DNA of 64,000 nucleotides, taken from NCBI GenBank assembly GCA_033675265.1, contig JAUJYZ010001260.1, forward strand, positions 417,501 through 481,500. The letters run 5' to 3'. Of the stretch, positions 12,101 to 23,410 are shown in pieces. Position 1 is the first letter of the stretch. Every line of letters begins with the position of its first letter. The notes under the pieces are model-generated. The model was given only the letters and a program-made list of their open reading frames with translations. It was not told the origin of the DNA and did not search any database. Source of the stretch: Actinostola sp. cb2023 (lineage: Eukaryota > Cnidaria > Anthozoa > Actiniaria > Actinostolidae). A program made the translations under genes and the position numbers.

Positions 12101-12895
12101 CCCGCCTGTATGACGTAATCAGATGACGGCGCCGAGGTCTTGGAGTGACTACTTAATTGACAGACGTGAAGAGGAGATCCTATTTCCTGGTAATTGTACG
12201 ATTTACAACCGCTGGTTCGTAAACACTCGTCTGCACAGTCCTGGGAACTAGTGACGTCATGTGTTGCAATCACGTGACCCGTCAACTTGTGATCTAGTTA
12301 GTAGAGACGCAATCATTAACATTGATTATAGAAGTAAACCCTCTCTAAGCCGGACAATTGACTCTTATCAGGTGTACTGATTTTTAAGATCAGCAAACTG
12401 GTTTCTTTCTCCTGCAAACAGCCTGTATGATCTGAAAGAGTTTGTCTGAAAGAACATTTCTGGAAAGTTTCAATGGTATAGGATAAAATCTCAAAAAGTT
12501 ATCGGGGATGACATTTATAGACTTTAGTATGGGATTTTGCCGTCATGCGTTAAAAGCCTCGTTTTGACATCAATTCAATTCGGATTTGTACACCTTAGAA
12601 TAGGAGATCAGTTGGCACCAGACAAAGGTGTCCGTCTTTGAGAGGTGTCTAGATTAGATGGTCTAGAAAGACTGCATGCATGTATATGAACAACCCTTTG
12701 CCTCACGCCTGCCAACACAGGAAACCCATAACATACTATTACATATTATAACATACTTTTAGTACCTTTAGCGCCTTTCTTGAATATTGCACTTCTTTTG
12801 CATTCGCCTCTCGAGGGGCCTGGCACTAGTCCATGTGCCATAACTGCGCATGTCAGAGCGATAAGCCAATGTAGATATTTCAACATCATTGCCAT
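6160..12895 (-). CDS. Secreted PAN/apple-EGF-fibrinogen-like protein
   Basis: Six exons join in phase into 391 codons plus stop: 12766-12895, 12073-12293, 11706-11832, 11091-11240, 6655-6904, 6160-6457. Domains in order: signal peptide (residues 1 to about 21, start MAMMLKYLHWLIALTC), a PAN/apple-type domain (about 45-117, with SSQDCADECLRTSGCKSYNY), one EGF-like domain (about 120-158, six or more Cys, ending CVCTENYSGANC), and a fibrinogen-like/COLFI-like domain from about 160 that has the typical DGNYWIDP and CDMTTEGGGWTVI. The GGGW motif is rebuilt across the 11091/6904 splice, which supports that junction strongly. The C-terminal exon ends DVWKMFVR. Proteins with this layout are common in cnidarians, some in skeletal matrix or mucus; the ligand here is unknown. 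The 4.2-kb fourth intron consists mostly of two minisatellites. An inverted repeat begins 30 bp upstream of the ATG. Confidence 0.85.
6955..9570. repeat. 62-bp minisatellite, about 42 copies, intron 4
   Basis: The unit runs GTTGGTATATTACGCGCGCT then TTGATTGGTCGAGGGCGGTG then TGTTACTAGAGTTCATATAA. Starts at 7021 and 7083 show the 62-bp step. A few units are truncated (for example near 7610 and 9170). Variants such as GGGCTGTCTGTTACTATAG recur at intervals, which points to duplication of blocks of several units. Each unit contains an inverted CCAAT (ATTGG) and a GCGCGC stretch. Confidence 0.93.
9945..11110. repeat. 89-bp minisatellite carrying exon end and splice donor, about 13 copies
   Basis: On the minus strand each unit contains the last 20 nt of exon 11091-11240 followed by GTAAGT, and upstream of that a CTTCTGTAAGTACAG acceptor-like stretch. 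The 20-nt segments lie at 10023-10042 and every 89 bp to 11002; the next step, 11091, is the true exon end. Units alternate mostly between GACGACAG and GACAACAG, so the higher-order unit is about 178 bp. The plus-strand 68-codon frames here are artefacts. Confidence 0.93.
11350..11610. mobile_element. 261-bp Harbinger-like MITE, TSD TTA
   Basis: Ends are inverted: AGGTGCGGACACACGGTGCA on the left, and the right end reads AGGTGCGGACACACGATGCA inward. It is flanked by TTA at 11347-11349 and 11611-11613. An uninterrupted neighbouring copy of the target (11232-11299) shows the pre-insertion sequence with a single TTA. A 3-bp TTA/TAA duplication is typical of PIF/Harbinger elements. It lies in the intron between the EGF exon and the first fibrinogen-like exon. 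Confidence 0.85.
12339..12655. mobile_element. Degenerate pogo/Tigger-like MITE remnant
   Basis: The left side has CCTCTCTAAGCCGGACA and the right side has the inverted TGTCCGTCTTTGAGAGG. This type of end is common in TcMar-derived MITEs. Lies in the first intron of the PAN/EGF gene; the boundaries are approximate. Confidence 0.45.
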
Positions 12896-12925
12896 ACCAG
12901 CAGCCTTGCAAGAATGAAGTCAATC

Positions 12926-13553
12926 GGCGCACTCGTCTATGACAAACTTTGGGTCATAAGTTCCTCTGCTTTTATGCAATTGCCATAAAACATTGGCAAC
13001 TATTAGAGCTTTCATTCACCTATAATACAATATAATTCGATTGCACTGCAGAACATTAAAAAAAATGTATTAGAACTTTAAAAGTAAACTCAACATTTTG
13101 GATAAAATTGGATATTGCGAAAAATCTGTCCGTTTTTTTTGGATGAAAGTTTTGGAATCACTTTATATTGACATAATTCATAACCTGACCAAGTTTTAGC
13201 AAAATCGTTGGAGCGAAAGCAATCGTTGAGCTAATTTCCGTGCTTAATTTTGGTTGTTTTCATGCGGCCGTACTTTAGCTCCAACGATTTTGCTAAAACT
13301 TGCTCAGGTTATGAATTATGTCAATCTAAAGTGATTCCAAAACTTTCATTCAAAAAAAACGGACAGATTTTTCGTAATATCCAATTTTATCCAAAACATT
13401 GACTTTACTCAAGTTCTAATATTATTTAAAAAAATGTTCTGCAGTGCAATCGAATTATATTGTATCATAGCTCTAATGGTTGCCAATGTTTTATGGCAAT
13501 TGCATAAAAGCAGAGGAAGTTATGACCCAAAGTTTGTCATAGACGAGTGCGCC
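12926..13553. repeat. Long inverted repeat upstream of PAN/EGF gene (arms about 280 bp)
   Basis: Left arm 12926-13214 and right arm 13278-13553 are near-perfect inverted copies around a 63-bp loop; outer ends GGCGCACTCGTC and GACGAGTGCGCC. The left arm begins 30 bp upstream of the ATG at 12895 and includes the likely promoter of that gene on the minus strand (TTGCATAAAAGCAGAGG, with an ATAAAA element). The right arm repeats the same motif facing the plus strand. No clear flanking target-site duplication, so it may be an inverted duplication rather than a transposon. Confidence 0.85.
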
Positions 13554-15963
13554 GAGAATGATAACGGAGTCACCTTAATAACAAGACGATACTTCCCAAC
13601 AATGGGTTGGTCAAATTATCATTTTGTTTTTGGTGCCAGGGGTGGGACAAAAATTAATAAAGAGAAGGGAGTGGATCAGAAGGGAAGTCTGAAAATCAGT
13701 GTCTGGTAAAATATTTCTCCGTTCCCCCTGACCCCCTATATAAATAATGATCGGTCTTTCAGTTGAATCCGTATACATTGCCATAATTATGATTTTTAAA
13801 AGCAATTGCTGTGAATTGTAGTATGAGGTGTCTAAAAATAGTGAAATAAAACGCCATTCATTTTACTCTGCAAGCGGCATGACTTTGAATAGAGAAGGTT
13901 TTCCATTTAACTAATATACAAAAATAATGCACTTCTGAGGTCTTGAAAGCTGCTGAATGCACTCGCGGAGTCATCTTCTTTATTCGCTTTATAATATAAA
14001 ACTAGTTTTAAACAGGCTTTCTTATTTCTTTTCGCTATAGACCGAGTTTTCTATGAGTCAATAGTGGAATAAGAGTGATAATAGTCCATACTAAACTTTT
14101 AGTTGATGTACTTTGTTCTTCTCTTCTTTAGAAAAAGTTATCTATGACATTATATATGTTCCTCGTAAACTATGTTGTGGTCGGAAGTAAATATATAAAT
14201 GAATTAAAAAGACGGCGGAAAGAAAGGCTACGCATAGCTCTAGCTATCCTCACAGATGTGAATAAACGCCTAGTACACGTCATTCGCTCACAGTCGATTG
14301 GACAACAAATTGATAAGACAATCAAGAAAGACGTCCATGCATTGATTGAAGAAGACAAAGAAAGTAATGTTAAAACTTTATAATTTTACCTTTGCTGAAT
14401 GCCTGGTCTTCACCACTTTGTAAGCTGCGAAAAGGCAGGGAAATTACATCCCACCTGGCTGTCTTAAACCCCGGCGTTTAAAGAATTGAAAGTTGTACAT
14501 AATTGAACATATCTTCGAGCAAAACAATGGCATGTTGTGGAAGTAGTCAAAATAAATTTCGCCGTTTTCAGCCAATTAGGGTGTCGCTTGTTCCCAAGAC
14601 TCCCCCCCCTGGGGATGGAGGATCGCGAAAGATGATATTTGATCACGAAAATGGAATGGCTAGTTGAGATTAAATGACGTCACAAAATGGCGATAAGAGA
14701 AATTAACGATCTAAAATTAAGTCTAGAAATGCGGACTGTATTTGAAACGATTTCTAAATACAAGTTAGTGGTATTGATGTGTTAGCCTAATGAATTATTA
14801 ATGAGTTGAGAATAGATGACGTCACAAAATGGCGGCATGTGAAAGAGTACCTAGAATAATAATACATAATATATAGCGCCCTTTAAAGACCAAGGGAGCT
14901 TTGCAATAGAAAAATATACACCTATTTCAAAAACTGAGGTTGTCACAGCCAAAAGCAACAACTCAAGACCGCGAAAACCTCCATTACACGTTTCAAACTC
15001 TAATTCATTTGATCGATTACTTTATAAGCCGGTTATAAGGTAATTTGGTCTGGGCTCAGTATTTTTCTGAGTCTTTTTACGCTTGATGAAACCTTACGAA
15101 CTACATTACTAATGATTATTTTAGTCGTTTTGCAATGACAAACTGCGATACTCTTGATGTTGACCCGAAATACTCAGCTAATAAGCCACTTCACGCTGTC
15201 GTCCGCCATTTTGAATTGGGACAAAAGCGGCAAAATTGATAGAAATCTGGATCACTTTGACTTGCCGTAACTCCGCTCGATTTTGTTGGACTTTTAAAAA
15301 CTTACCATTTTAGAAAATATGTTTTCTTTGTTATTTATGTCCTATAATATGATGGGTATTGGAAGGCTACAAATCGAGAAAATAATATTTTTGTTTTCAA
15401 AATAAAACGTTCGGATGTGAATATGCAAATTAGCTCGAAATTTTAAGATGCATTCGTGAAAAGAAGATTGACTCGTAAAAGGTACTTTAAAACCTACATT
15501 GGTCTTATTTTCAGTCCGACAACTGATATGCATGCCTGCTGATCATTATCGAAGTTTAAATTTTGAAAATCCAATAAATTCAAAGTTAGCATGCACAAGA
15601 TTGAACGGAGTTACGGCAAGTCAAAGTGATCCAGATTTCTATAAATTTTGCCGTGTTTGTCAAGATGGCGGACGACAGCGTGAAGTGGCTTATTGACGTG
15701 TGCTTGTTGGCGGTCTTGGCTTGTCACTTTTGGTCGGACAACCTTTATTGAAATAGGTGTATACAACCATGCAAACACAAACAAAACTAAAATCAGTCGT
15801 GAAAATATGGTTAAAATATTTCGAGACATAATCAGATCAAAAGACTTTTCCATAGCATGTTTAATAGCGTCTTTATCGGGGTCATTAGGAAAACCACTGT
15901 ATACACACAATCTTAGACTGCAACGCGAAACTCCGTCGAGAAGAGTTGAAGCTCCATCGAGTC

Positions 15964-16096
15964 CGCACTGACGAATAATGTTCAAAACGACCGTTGACGT
16001 CCGTGACGGCAATCTACGACTGCATTTCACTTGTTAGTTCAAGTCGTAGATTGCCGTCACGGACGTTAACGGTCGTTTTGAACATTATTCGACAGT
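15964..16096. repeat. Palindrome, arms about 55 bp
   Basis: The left arm runs through AATGTTCAAAACGACCGTTG and ACGTCCGTGACGGCAATCTA; the right arm is the reverse complement, separated by a loop of about 22 bp. Probably a small foldback/MITE. Confidence 0.8.
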
Positions 16097-16234
16097 GCGC
16101 GCGCCGTCGTTCTCACGTTCCCGTCCTAGAATTTAAGGTCCCTATTGGGGCCGCGAAAGAATCGAACTTCAACTCTTCTCTGCTTGAGAAGCATAACATT
16201 CAGTTTACAGCCGAAAGCGGCCACCTCTTCAAAA

Positions 16235-16345
16235 CGACCATGGTTCCCTAGCAACGGCCTCAATACGACCATGGTTCCCTAGCAACGGCCTCAATACGAC
16301 CATGGTTCCCTAGCAACGGCCTCAATACGACCATGGTTCCCTAGC
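16235..16345. repeat. 31-bp tandem repeat, 3.6 copies
   Basis: Unit CGACCATGGTTCCCTAGCAA plus CGGCCTCAATA, downstream of the TMEM26 stop codon. Confidence 0.9.
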
Positions 16346-16556
16346 CTCTACAACCACAAAGTTTATCTAGCAAATTCTTGGTTTTGCAATCAATCCCTTG
16401 AGACTCAAGAGAGGCCATGTTGGTTGAACAAACAATAGACACTAATGAACGATATCTTTTGTTGAAGTTCAACCAAGATAGCCGCCGTGACGTGTATTGC
16501 ACACCAGCAATACTGTTATTGTATTTCATGGTATTTCCACTGGGTCATCTCAAGTA

Positions 16557-19500
16557 TTAGATAATTTCTTGGGGTCGAGTGTCGACTTTTCTTCCTAGGT
16601 TATCGTACGAGCGACCAGAGTTGTGCAAACGAGCTTGTTTCTGTAGCCTAGTAACGAGACGTATAGCTAAGCGAGTGTGTTGTACACCCTTAATGGCCGT
16701 TTGAACATTGTTAAGTCTTGTCGAATGACCAAAGTCATACAACGGATCTGTATCATCGTCTGGTGGCTTGTAGTACAAGACAAAAATACGATAAACTTGC
16801 AGCATCACCACCAACGCATTCTTAACGGTCAAAAAGTACAAAGTCCCGTGGCTTACTTTGTAATAAGCTATGGCAATTAGGCGAATAATCAAGAAAGGAC
16901 CATCTTGCATAATCATCGGCACCAGAAGACAGACAAGTTCGATGTAGTCTTGGCATTTTTTACCAAAAGAAGCCAACACGTGCTTAACACGTGCACAATA
17001 TCCTCCGTGTTGAGCAGCGTCATCTACTGTTCCGCCTTTCTCTGGATCATGATCCACACTTCCTTGCGCTTCTGGCTTAATTTCCAAGCCGTTCTTGGTG
17101 TGAATGTACTTGAGTTGGATATCTTCTATTTTGTGCTGCGCTGCGGATCGTTTATATGTGTACAACGCAGGAGCGATTTGGTTTCTTTTCCGAGCTCTCT
17201 CGAGTTCTTTGAGCTTTTTAAGCTCTTCTTCGAGCTGCTCTTTTTCTTTTTCGATTCTTTGAGCACTTCGTTCAGTCACGGATATAGTAAGAGTAAACTG
17301 GAACAGACTGACACTCCAGAATAATATAACAGCATTGACAAAATGCTTGTTCCTCAACATTTCTGCATTGCGTATTTCGTCCTCTTTGATAATCTCCGTG
17401 AATTCCATGATATCAGCCGCCACTCCGACGTAAACCAATAAGAGTTGAGATAGCTGATCACGTGATATCGCCCCTTTTGGTAGCAACCACCGACCAATGA
17501 CAAGAATCAAGACTAGAGCTTGTTCGAGTGTGTAAATGATTCCCTCGTCGTCTTGGTCAGCCGAGCTGGAAAAAACTGATACCAGGGTCTGAAACACAAA
17601 TACGCAAAGAGTCAAAAGAGAAGGGGAGGGAGGGGAGAGAGGTGAGGAAGGGGAGGGAGGGGGAAGATGTCTGCAAAACAATCCTTCTCATGGAATCGAG
17701 GAAACTTCTCTTATCGATTGCCACTCAACTCTTCTCGGCGAGTTCAGAGAACAAGTAGGGGGTGTTTTGCAGTCTAAAATCATTGGTCATAGGTAGGGTA
17801 TGCGTGTGAACCACGGTGAAACAAAGTGTCATACCTGACCAATGTCTGAACTGACTGCCTTTTGACAGACAGAGTTAGACTGATCCTGTGCTCTGGCGTC
17901 AGCTATGCATTTGAGTACAATTCTTTTTGTGATCCAGTCACAGGGAATCACAGCCAGGAGGTATAGAAACATACTGAGACAAAAACTAGTGGAGCAAAGA
18001 AAGTGTTAGCATGAAAGTTAACAGAAAGAAAAAGACGATAAACTACCAAAACTATGCAAAAACAAGTGAAGACGCGCGCATGCGCGTTGAAGTCTGTCAT
18101 TGACTTTCTTCAGCACTTTCGTTACACTTTGTTTTTAATTTTGTTGTTGTCGTATTTTGTGGGTTTTCATTAATGTTCCTATTTTTTTGTTTATAATTAT
18201 AATAATAAAAATGTACTTCCTCGTTTGTTTGTCTGTTTGTCTGTTTGCTAGCTTGTTTATTTATTTGTTTGTTTGTCTGTTGGTTCGTGATTCATTTTGT
18301 CATCTTGATTTTGTTTTCTGTTGATTTCTTTTACCGCTGACCAAGATGCCGCTCGACGCGGGAACACGGTTTAGCTTTCACTACGAAACTAGCCTCTACA
18401 GATTACGTGTTTCAAAAACAACTTGCAAAGCCCGTTTGACTCAAGTAGTTTTTACAACAAACTACAAAATGAGCAATTTAGTCAACGACCTCATATTGTG
18501 TTGGACAAATCGATACAAACCTTCGAGACTTGAAGCGAATATTCGTCAACGTTTATACTTCATCCACTTCGGCAGAGGTTCCTTTTCGTCTTTCTATGTT
18601 CACTGAGTCTTCTACTTTTACTTTTGCTGAACGGCTTTTTGTTTTGGCAAGAACAGCAAGGTAAAAGCCAAAACAAAAAGCCGTTCAGCAAAAGTAAAAG
18701 TAAAAGACTCAGTGAACATACAAAGACGAAAAGGAGCCTCTGCTCGCAGGGTAACTTCGGCATAAAGCAGCAGCTACAAATGATTGATTGATTGAGTCAT
18801 TTTTCTTATTACAGAACTGTGTGGGAAGCAATTACACTGATTTATTGTAAAAACTATACAAGTACGAGAAGAAATAACCCAATGCAACGAGGTTTCTTAA
18901 GATATTCTCATATAAGGATGTTGCACTAAACAGGTTTTTGAACAACAAAGTGAAGTAAAGTTCTCAAATGTAAATCAACTCTGTTGCTATAATTGTGTCG
19001 GTAATACTCCTCTGACTCAGTTCGTTTTTAATTTTTCCGACGGACAACAACTTGATCACGTACTGATGACGCCGGTTTTCATTGATCTTTCCTGTTTTAA
19101 AAAAGGAAAACTTCTGTTTTGAAACACCGTCTGTACACTAAAACAAAATAGCTGCTTATAGCTTTCAGTGATGGACCACATTAATTGGCCACATTAATGC
19201 AGAGTGTCACCTTCGCAATGAAGGCGTTAAAGCATCGTTGTTTTTCGCGCAAATGCAAAAAGTGCGATAATTAAGAAAGTTAAAATGATAAGTTCTGAAC
19301 CAATGAGAGCGAGAATAAATTAAAAGTTTGCACAGGTGGTAATTTGCTGCAGTGCCAAAGTTTCAACAGTGAAAACTATTTACAGTTCATGGCGGAATTG
19401 AGATTAACATAACACAAATGAATCGGTGAAGTTATCTCTTCTGAAAGAGTGTTTTGTTTGCAGCAGGCAAACAGTTCTATATTTTTCTAATTAAGATTCT

Positions 19501-21120
19501 GATGAACAGCTTACATCAAGAATACTTATTTATTCGATATGTTTGTAGAAACTCAAATTTAAACGAGTTGTGGCGTAGTTCTTCCGTTTGGACGCGTATT
19601 TTGTCCTTGACTGCTTCGAAACTATCAAGCAAACAGGACGTAGATTGGAAAGGAAAGCAAACCAAGGACTAAAACTCTATTGTGCGGAGGATTTCATGAT
19701 TATATTTTAAGTATGACTCATGTCCAACTTGTCCGGAACTGAAGTTGACAACAAAAATCCTCCATGAAGATATTCAAAACGATAATCCATCATTTTTAAG
19801 AAAAGATTTTAGTCCAATTAAAAATACGATCAACCTAAACTAGCATGAAAAATAGTGCTATTTCAGTCAGTCCATCATGCTGTGAAATTTCTGACTTTTT
19901 GGAGTGTTCTGACGATGGCATAATCAATTCCTTTATGATTTTTAAACGAAAAAAAAATACACAACAGAATCGAAAATAAAAAAGTTGCTTTTCTCTTCAA
20001 ATAAAAATATTTTTGCTAGAAGCAATATCGTTGATTTCGCCCTGAAGCTTCTTCGTTCATTTAATGAAATTATTCACATAATCTTTTTCACTCCAAATGT
20101 CATAAATGTAAACAAGAAGTTTTCAACAATAGCAAGAAATGAGAGGAAAGGACCCCTGCAAAGCCTGGTGGAAAATTGAAATGATTGTAATTGATCATGG
20201 AATACGATTTTAAAGTTCAAAACGGAAAACCTTTACTCTCAAAACCAAAGAAGCACAGCAAATTTAAACGGAAAGTGAATTGTTGAGTGAGTTTGTACGC
20301 TCAAAAGGATTTTCGAATTATACTTCATGAGTCAAATTAATTTTGCCAACAAAAAGTATTAAAGTCAAAAAGTCTGAAAAAAGTGTCAGGAAAAGTTTGA
20401 CTTTTCAATCTTTCAATGAATTGTGCGAGTATTTCTTGTTGTTTATCAGTTGTACTTCCTGATGACATTAAGAGTGTGTGAGTGTTCCCGTAGCCTAAAT
20501 TAGTCGGCTATATACAAGGTAATTTACAAAAGTAATATAAATAAGAGAGCAGAAACAGATTAGAAAGATGACTAGAAAATAAAATGATTGAATGAAGTTT
20601 ATTTTTGAGTCATATGTTGTTTCGAGGATCTGAGGAATTCAGATTGAAATACACTGAACTATGGAAATATAAAATAAAATAACGAACTTCATTCAGCTCG
20701 ACAAAAACAAACACTAACTTGTACTTGAGAGGGTTACAATACCTAACAATGGTCGATTGTGATGAATTTTTCACTTGCTTCAGTTCTGCAATGCTAAGGA
20801 ATTGAGCATGTAAACTTTGTAATATTGTGTGAAGACCGATATATTTTCAATATATATCAATATATTTTCAACTGATAGTGTTTGGTCGTTGCTAGGTTTT
20901 ACTTACACCATACAGTTACTACTTACCCATTATGTTCTTGGCCTTTTCGTACAACCACGGTGTAAATGGTCTCAATGACCAGAGCTATCAACAGCAATAG
21001 AAACACGAAGTAAAAAGCATTTCCTTTAACCAAGACAAGCCAACAAATCATCAAAACTGCATGGACTAGGAAAAGGAATCTTGTAAAAATGGCTGCTAGG
21101 TAATGGAAAATGCGTGCCAT
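16557..21120 (-). CDS. TMEM26: Transmembrane protein 26 homolog
   Basis: Three exons, 20927-21120, 17835-17985 and 16557-17588, join in phase into 458 codons plus stop. TMEM26 is a conserved multi-pass membrane protein whose biochemical role is not settled. Exon 1 has two hydrophobic spans (residues about 14-30 and 34-54). Exon 2 begins FCLSMFLYLLAVIPCDW, matching the family's third span. Exon 3 holds the strongest family marks: GRWLLP, RDQLSQLLL, then VTER, then QDGPFLIIRL and a VVMLQVYR span. Compared with human TMEM26 (368 residues) it is longer, mainly through a charged insertion of about 80-90 residues after VTER that starts with a predicted coiled coil (EKEKEQLEEELKKLKELERA). The start ATG at 21120 is the first in frame and leads straight into the hydrophobic segment. 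Intron 1 (2.9 kb) contains a perfect 76-bp-arm hairpin. Confidence 0.88.
18573..18742. repeat. Near-perfect hairpin, 76-bp arms, 18-bp loop
   Basis: Left arm 18573-18648 and right arm 18667-18742 are equal in length and almost identical as reverse complements (ACGGCTTTTTGTTTTGGC facing its inverse). Located in TMEM26 intron 1. Looks like a recent foldback or MITE. Confidence 0.88.
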
Positions 21121-23410
21121 TTGTAATTCTTATTTAAATTTTAAATTTTGACAAGAGTCTTTTCCTGCAAATTAATCAAGATAAGAGAAAAGTTGAAAAT
21201 TAAAATATATATATCTTCCTTTCGTGGCAGCAGAACGATCCGTGTTAGATTCCAACCAGAACTGCCAAACTCTGGCATTTAAATTATATTTCGCAATGTT
21301 TATAGAGTTTTGTCGAATCACAAGTGGGATCAATAGTCGAGAAGGCAGAATGAGAATCATCGCGTCCAGACGAGAAAGGAAACTGGATGTAATCATTTCA
21401 GCGAGATTGAAGGACTTTGCTGGCAACTGAGCTGCATGTATAGCTCTCAGTTCATGAATTGCTCGATAGAATAGAATTGAAAGTAAAGAGAAAAAGTGCT
21501 GATCAAAATACAGATTCTCCTGCATAGTTACCAAAGCATGCATCTATACTTTGATTAATTGCTATTTCTTGAACATAAGATAAAATAAATGACACCAGCG
21601 TCAACTACTTGTACAGCGTCAACTAAGTACACAAACTTTTCTGATTCAAAGCACGTGACAACGCTTTACGATTTGCGCGATTTCATGAACACTGGCAACA
21701 TCTACGCGACACAACAGTACAAACGTTACATATTTAGTTTAAAAATTTCGAGGAAAAAAGTTAGAAACGGGCTTTGTTTCTGGGCTTAAACAAAGCACCT
21801 AGGACCAGCAAATGAACAGATGTGAACGATGTAACAATACTCAAAGTGGGCCTAGTTCGAAAAAACAATATTGACAAAACAAGGACAAGAATTAATTGCC
21901 GAAATGACACTGCCAATGATTCGACCCAAGTGCAACACAAGTGTATATTTTCGTTGCAAAATTAAGTCACTTTTTGGTTAAAAATTGTTTTTGAGAATGT
22001 CAGGAGGAGAAGTAGTTCGAGGAGGTAGAGAAAGGCTTTGATATGTCCCACGAAGCTACACAATTAGGAGAGAAATGTCATTAATCTTAGAATTTGAAAA
22101 GTATATTTCATGAATGGGGACTTCAATCGGAAAACAAATATTATAAACTTTTACCTTAAAATCGAACAATAAAGACGAAACTTTTAACAGACAAAACTCG
22201 TAAGCGCGTACACGTATCAACGCGCAAAACGGCGAACGAACGAAACACACGGCTACACAAAATCTACTTATTTTTTCACTTTTTAAAGCAAACTTCACAG
22301 GTTTACAAGGATCCGTTTATTACAATATACGTCATGATGGCAATAAAAATATAGAGAGTAATTTTAACCAAAAGACTGCAAGTTCACCAACGTTTGCGCA
22401 CTGAAATTATTACGTAACATTTTATAAAGGTATTATTAATAATAGCTTACGTGAAAATCCCGGGTGTTTACTTAGTACATACGACGTTTACACGCGTATA
22501 TTTACGTGCAATCAGACAATCGTACCGCTAAGCGTGAGGCGGAAACTGCTAAAATGCACATCCCACACACAAAAAGAGCTCTTTGATTCTCTTATGAAAA
22601 AGGACATTCATCAAAATGATGGAAAATATGTCGAAATGAAGAAGAGAAACAAGAAGACCTTTACACATCGTTCAACTCGGTTGTTGCTTCAAACTAACCT
22701 GAAATGTACAATTCCGTTACACATTTATCAAGCATAACGATGTAATGGAGTGAAATTGTTCTTATTCCAGTAGAACTTTACACTTCTTTACACTTCTTTA
22801 ACGAGAAAAATTTTGTAACACGTAACATGACCACTCCTTTAAAAAAATTACACAACATGCATTATCAATAAATCATTATAACAAAAGACTGTTTTAAAAT
22901 CATATAACGGGAAGAGTTGAGTGGCGAACTATGACGTCAGTCATGTGTAGGACGTGGGAAGCTCTCATTAATAATGTCGTTAAAACTGTATTCATGAGAT
23001 TATAAATCTATTGATATATTTTAAGAAACAGGGATTTGTAGCATTAGTATAAAATTAGTTAATTTAATTAAGTGTCCTTACTTAGTGGGAGACTGCTATA
23101 TTTCTTGACACTGAAATAAAGTTTATTATTATTATTATTATTACGTGACCACTACCAGCGATTCAGTTATGACGTCATCGGTCCTTTAGTGACGTCATGA
23201 AACTTTCCATTGTACAATTCCGTTTTTATGGCATGAAGAAATTTCTATTGACCTGGTTTTACAACACATCTTTTCCTTCCTCCAACAAATACAGTTGTAC
23301 AGAGTTCTATTTTTGTCTGCTGTGGCAGACATCGGTTTTGACTTTAAGTTAGACCTTTGTACCTGCTTAGTTGTGATATTTGTACTTTCTCTTCAACTAT
23401 TCTACACTAC
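21121..23410. other. Intergenic region TMEM26 to PSMD10
   Basis: AT-rich, no supported gene. It contains the TMEM26 upstream region and the PSMD10 3' flank, with a possible minus-strand poly(A) signal in the TTTATT run at about 23122. Short frames on both strands show no recognisable domains. Confidence 0.5.

Larger units (their letters stand above)
13554..16556. other. Intergenic region with small inverted repeats
   Basis: No gene that I can name. A plus-strand frame at 14144-14383 follows a good acceptor-like TTCTTCTCTTCTTTAG and encodes a basic helical 79 residues; it might be a last exon but nothing upstream joins to it. Inverted repeats: about 15181-15283 with 15601-15694 (around a 317-bp spacer), and the palindrome 15964-16096. 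Tandem repeat at 16235-16345. Confidence 0.5.

Noticed and set aside
13434..13709. A 91-codon plus frame
   Set aside because: Half of it is the right arm of the inverted repeat; no supported product.
14144..14383. A 79-codon plus-strand exon
   Set aside because: Good acceptor-like sequence, but no family resemblance and no partner exons; kept only as a remark in the intergenic entry.
18346..18606. An 86-codon plus frame
   Set aside because: Antisense in TMEM26 intron 1 and ends within the inverted repeat; no domain.
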